In this document: in pieces, positions 62,350 through 64,000 of the stretch
Position numbering within the stretch: the first letter of the stretch is position 1
How the letters are laid out: each line of letters opens with the position of its first letter
Source of the DNA: Carpediemonas membranifera
Lineage: Eukaryota > Fornicata
DNA length: 64,000 nt
NCBI GenBank assembly: GCA_019828565.1
Contig: JAHDYR010000031.1
Location: 62,001 to 126,000 of the forward strand
Direction of reading: 5' to 3'
Made by a program: the position numbers and the translations under genes
Notes under the pieces: generated by a model
Databases searched by the model: none
Told to the model about the DNA's origin: nothing
What the model saw: only the letters and a program-made list of their open reading frames with translations

Positions 62350-63330
62350 TCACCGTGGGCGGGGTCGGGTGGGCGTCACCACCCGCTTGAGCCGGCAAAG
62401 CTGCTCGTCTTTCCGCTCGATGTCGCCCAACAGGCCCCGCAGCCGCGCCTGGGCCATAGCATCGCGGGCAAAGTCCATTGGCCTCTGCTTGGCTTCGTCC
62501 ACGATACCCCTGGCGGTCTGCTCCAGCTCGGCCCGCTCCCCGTCCAAACTGCTCAGCAAACGCCGCGCCTCCTTGTCTGTCTGTGCGGCGGGCAGCCTTG
62601 GTCTGGACTTGGGGCCAATGGAGGGAACCCTCGCCATGTCCCGGGGAGCCGAGCTCGGGCGGGCTCGACGCACACGCTTCGTCTTGGGCTTGGGCTCCTC
62701 TGCCCCACGGCCCATGACAAGGGCTGCCTGCAGCTGTACCAACTTAGCGACGGCGGCCTCAGCCTCCTCCTTCTCACGCTGGAGCTGGGCAATCTGCATA
62801 TCCTTTTCCCGCACCTGGTTCTGCAGCTTGAGAACCTCGACTGATGGGGCGTGCGACTCTGGTGCCCTGGCCTCCTTGTGACCCGGCACCATAGTCTGCA
62901 CCATACTCTTGATCGTCTCGATCTCCCGCCGGAGTCCTGCATTCTCCAGCCTGAGGCTCTCCTCATAAGCCCGCCGGCCGGGGTCCTCGTCCCTGCTGTA
63001 TCTGCGGCTTCTCTGCTCTATCGGCGCCGGGGGCGTCGGCCGGGCTGTGGCGTCCCGGTCGGGCGTGTCCCTGGTCCGGAGCGTCTCAGTCAAACGGTGC
63101 TCCGCCTGGTGGGCTGTTTCCCGCCATACACGGCTTTCATCTTCTAGGCCCTTCATTTGCTGCCCGAGAGTGCTCAGTGCTGTCAGTAGAGGCTGTGGTC
63201 TCTGTTTCGGTGGAAGGTTCCCGCTCGCAGACATTGATGGTGTCTTGTAGTACTTGATATCTAATGCTGGTGACGTCCAATGTTCTTCGTTCTCTGAAGC
63301 GCTCTCAGCAATGGAGAAATCTGCTTGCAT
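62350..63330 (-). CDS. Hypothetical coiled-coil protein
   Basis: A 326-aa protein. Residues 45-90 and 120-205 form coiled coils (LQNQVREKDMQIAQLQREKEEAEAAVAKLVQLQ), separated and followed by basic Pro/Arg/Ser-rich linkers; the last ~70 residues are helical again (DFARDAMAQARLRGLLGDIERKDEQLCRLK). No family recognised. A cytoskeletal or ciliary role is possible, as for other coiled coils here. The bases before the ATG (AAATTCTCACAG) look like a splice acceptor, so an upstream exon or 5'-UTR intron may exist. Confidence 0.6.
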   Translation of the reverse strand: MQADFSIAESASENEEHWTSPALDIKYYKTPSMSASGNLPPKQRPQPLLTALSTLGQQMKGLEDESRVWRETAHQAEHRLTETLRTRDTPDRDATARPTPPAPIEQRSRRYSRDEDPGRRAYEESLRLENAGLRREIETIKSMVQTMVPGHKEARAPESHAPSVEVLKLQNQVREKDMQIAQLQREKEEAEAAVAKLVQLQAALVMGRGAEEPKPKTKRVRRARPSSAPRDMARVPSIGPKSRPRLPAAQTDKEARRLLSSLDGERAELEQTARGIVDEAKQRPMDFARDAMAQARLRGLLGDIERKDEQLCRLKRVVTPTRPRPR

Positions 63331-63865
63331 GCCACTGTGAGAATTTAGCGAAATTTTAAAGATTCGGCAAGATTCCGACTTCCCCCTGTGTGTGTTTTAT
63401 GCCCCCCTCGGTCGTCTGCGGATTGAGTACCGCCAGCAGCTCCATGATCGATCCATTCCGGTGGAGTTGGCTGTGTCGGACTCAATGGCCATCACTTGCA
63501 TGGCTGGTTCAGTCGTGCCGGCAGCACCGTACCGGCGCTAACACGCATCTGGCCGCCATGTGTGAAGTAGTGTTGAGTAGCTCGGCACCACCACAAACGT
63601 ATCCCGGGAACTTCGATTCGATCAGACCGCTTGAAGAACGCAGCGCCTCGGTGAACGCTTCCATACATGTACCAAAGCCGATAATTTGTGAATTGCTTTA
63701 CTAGCTTCAATATGGACCTAGAACTGACCTGAAGTGACGGTCAGGAGGTCCCTGTCAATCTCCACAACCATGCCTGGTTGAGAGGTGTTCGATGGATCCG
63801 GTGGGTTCGTCGGTCTTCCGCGAGAGAACATGGTGGGTGTCAATGGAATGGATGAAATGTTGTGC
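63331..63865. other. Intergenic region without recognised gene
   Basis: 535 nt with neither coding bias nor a recognised RNA gene. CTCACAG lies right upstream of the ATG of the coiled-coil gene, and AAACACACACAG lies at about 63384-63395 on the minus strand; both resemble splice acceptors, but no partner donor could be argued. Confidence 0.45.
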
Positions 63866-64000
63866 CTAAGACTGCACCGACTCTGACCTCGCCGGAACGA
63901 GGCCAATGGGTGTGATCCGCCGCCGCCCGAGCTCGACCACCATGAGCCGCCTGATGTTAGGCATGTCCGCCTGTCGGAAGGCCGGTCCAGCCCCGAGTGC
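63866..64000 (-). CDS. 3' end of a gene continuing beyond the window
   Basis: The minus strand reads 44 codons with G/C-ending bias and a TAG at 63866-63868: ADMPNIRRLMVVELGRRRITP and on to ESVQS. No start codon is needed because the frame is open to the window edge. Too short to identify. Flanking DNA to the left has no coding bias, consistent with a C terminus here. Confidence 0.35.
   Translation of the reverse strand, partial: ALGAGPAFRQADMPNIRRLMVVELGRRRITPIGLVPARSESVQS

Noticed and set aside
1..64000. CRISPR array, rRNA operon or bacterial operon structure
   Set aside because: No regularly spaced repeats, no rRNA-like sequence, and genes are eukaryotic with separate start regions.

Overview
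This is a gene-dense eukaryotic window. About 40 protein genes lie 30-550 nt apart on both strands, most as one uninterrupted GC-rich reading frame. The content is clearly eukaryotic: NAT10/Kre33, the retriever subunit VPS26C, GPI synthesis (PIG-L and PIG-V), ADAT1, FYVE, J-domain, F-box, RCC1 and homeodomain proteins, a Gemin2-like factor, and ciliary or centrosomal coiled-coil proteins (MNS1-like, CFAP141-like, CEP95-like). A flagellated unicellular protist fits best. Five genes can only be read properly by removing introns of 28-32 nt, most ending in a TCACACAG-like acceptor. That acceptor resembles the fused branch-point/3' splice site known from Giardia and Trichomonas, so a free-living metamonad (Carpediemonas-like) is my best guess, but it is an inference.

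Layout. Positions 1-13.3 kb: CEP95-like, TM2, PIG-L, an intron-split pseudo-Ras GTPase, a TOM1/GPR137-like 7TM protein, an intron-split homeodomain protein, FYVE-ARM, a disordered protein, a SIP5-like RING protein, RCC1, and RNase T2 with one intron. Positions 13.3-25 kb: an LPCAT-like acyltransferase, a NIPA transporter, Gemin2-like, a J-domain membrane protein (intron), a very large F-box protein, ADAT1, and an SLC35F6-like transporter with an in-frame 30-nt intron. Positions 25-35.5 kb: dihydrolipoamide dehydrogenase, a decayed RHD3/Sey1-type gene, a Cache-sensor class C GPCR, an M16 metalloprotease and a DUF1015/SerK-like protein. Positions 35.5-51.3 kb: MNS1-like, PIG-V, two unknowns, a CBM48 protein with tandem terminal nucleotidyltransferase modules, a two-domain VOC protein, an importin-alpha-like ARM protein, a Tom40/VDAC-like barrel and a class IV aminotransferase. 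Positions 51.3-53 kb: a decayed Fanzor (eukaryotic TnpB homologue) bracketed by 28-bp direct repeats. Positions 53-64 kb: a 1672-aa STAND-like protein with a broken P-loop, VPS26C, NAT10, CFAP141-like, a coiled-coil protein, and the tail of a gene that leaves the window.

Main points for follow-up are the Fanzor relic and its flanking repeats, the ultrashort introns (one invisible to ORF calling), the Cache-7TM receptor, the glycogen-binding tandem TUTase-like protein, the degenerate STAND protein and the RHD3-like pseudogene. Two regulatory signals also recur: GTGCAGTTTAR in intergenic DNA, and TRTAAATA-like elements at or just after stop codons. No tRNA, rRNA, CRISPR array or telomere repeat was recognised. 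Several start codons were moved inward because the longest open frame begins with GTG or TTG rather than ATG.
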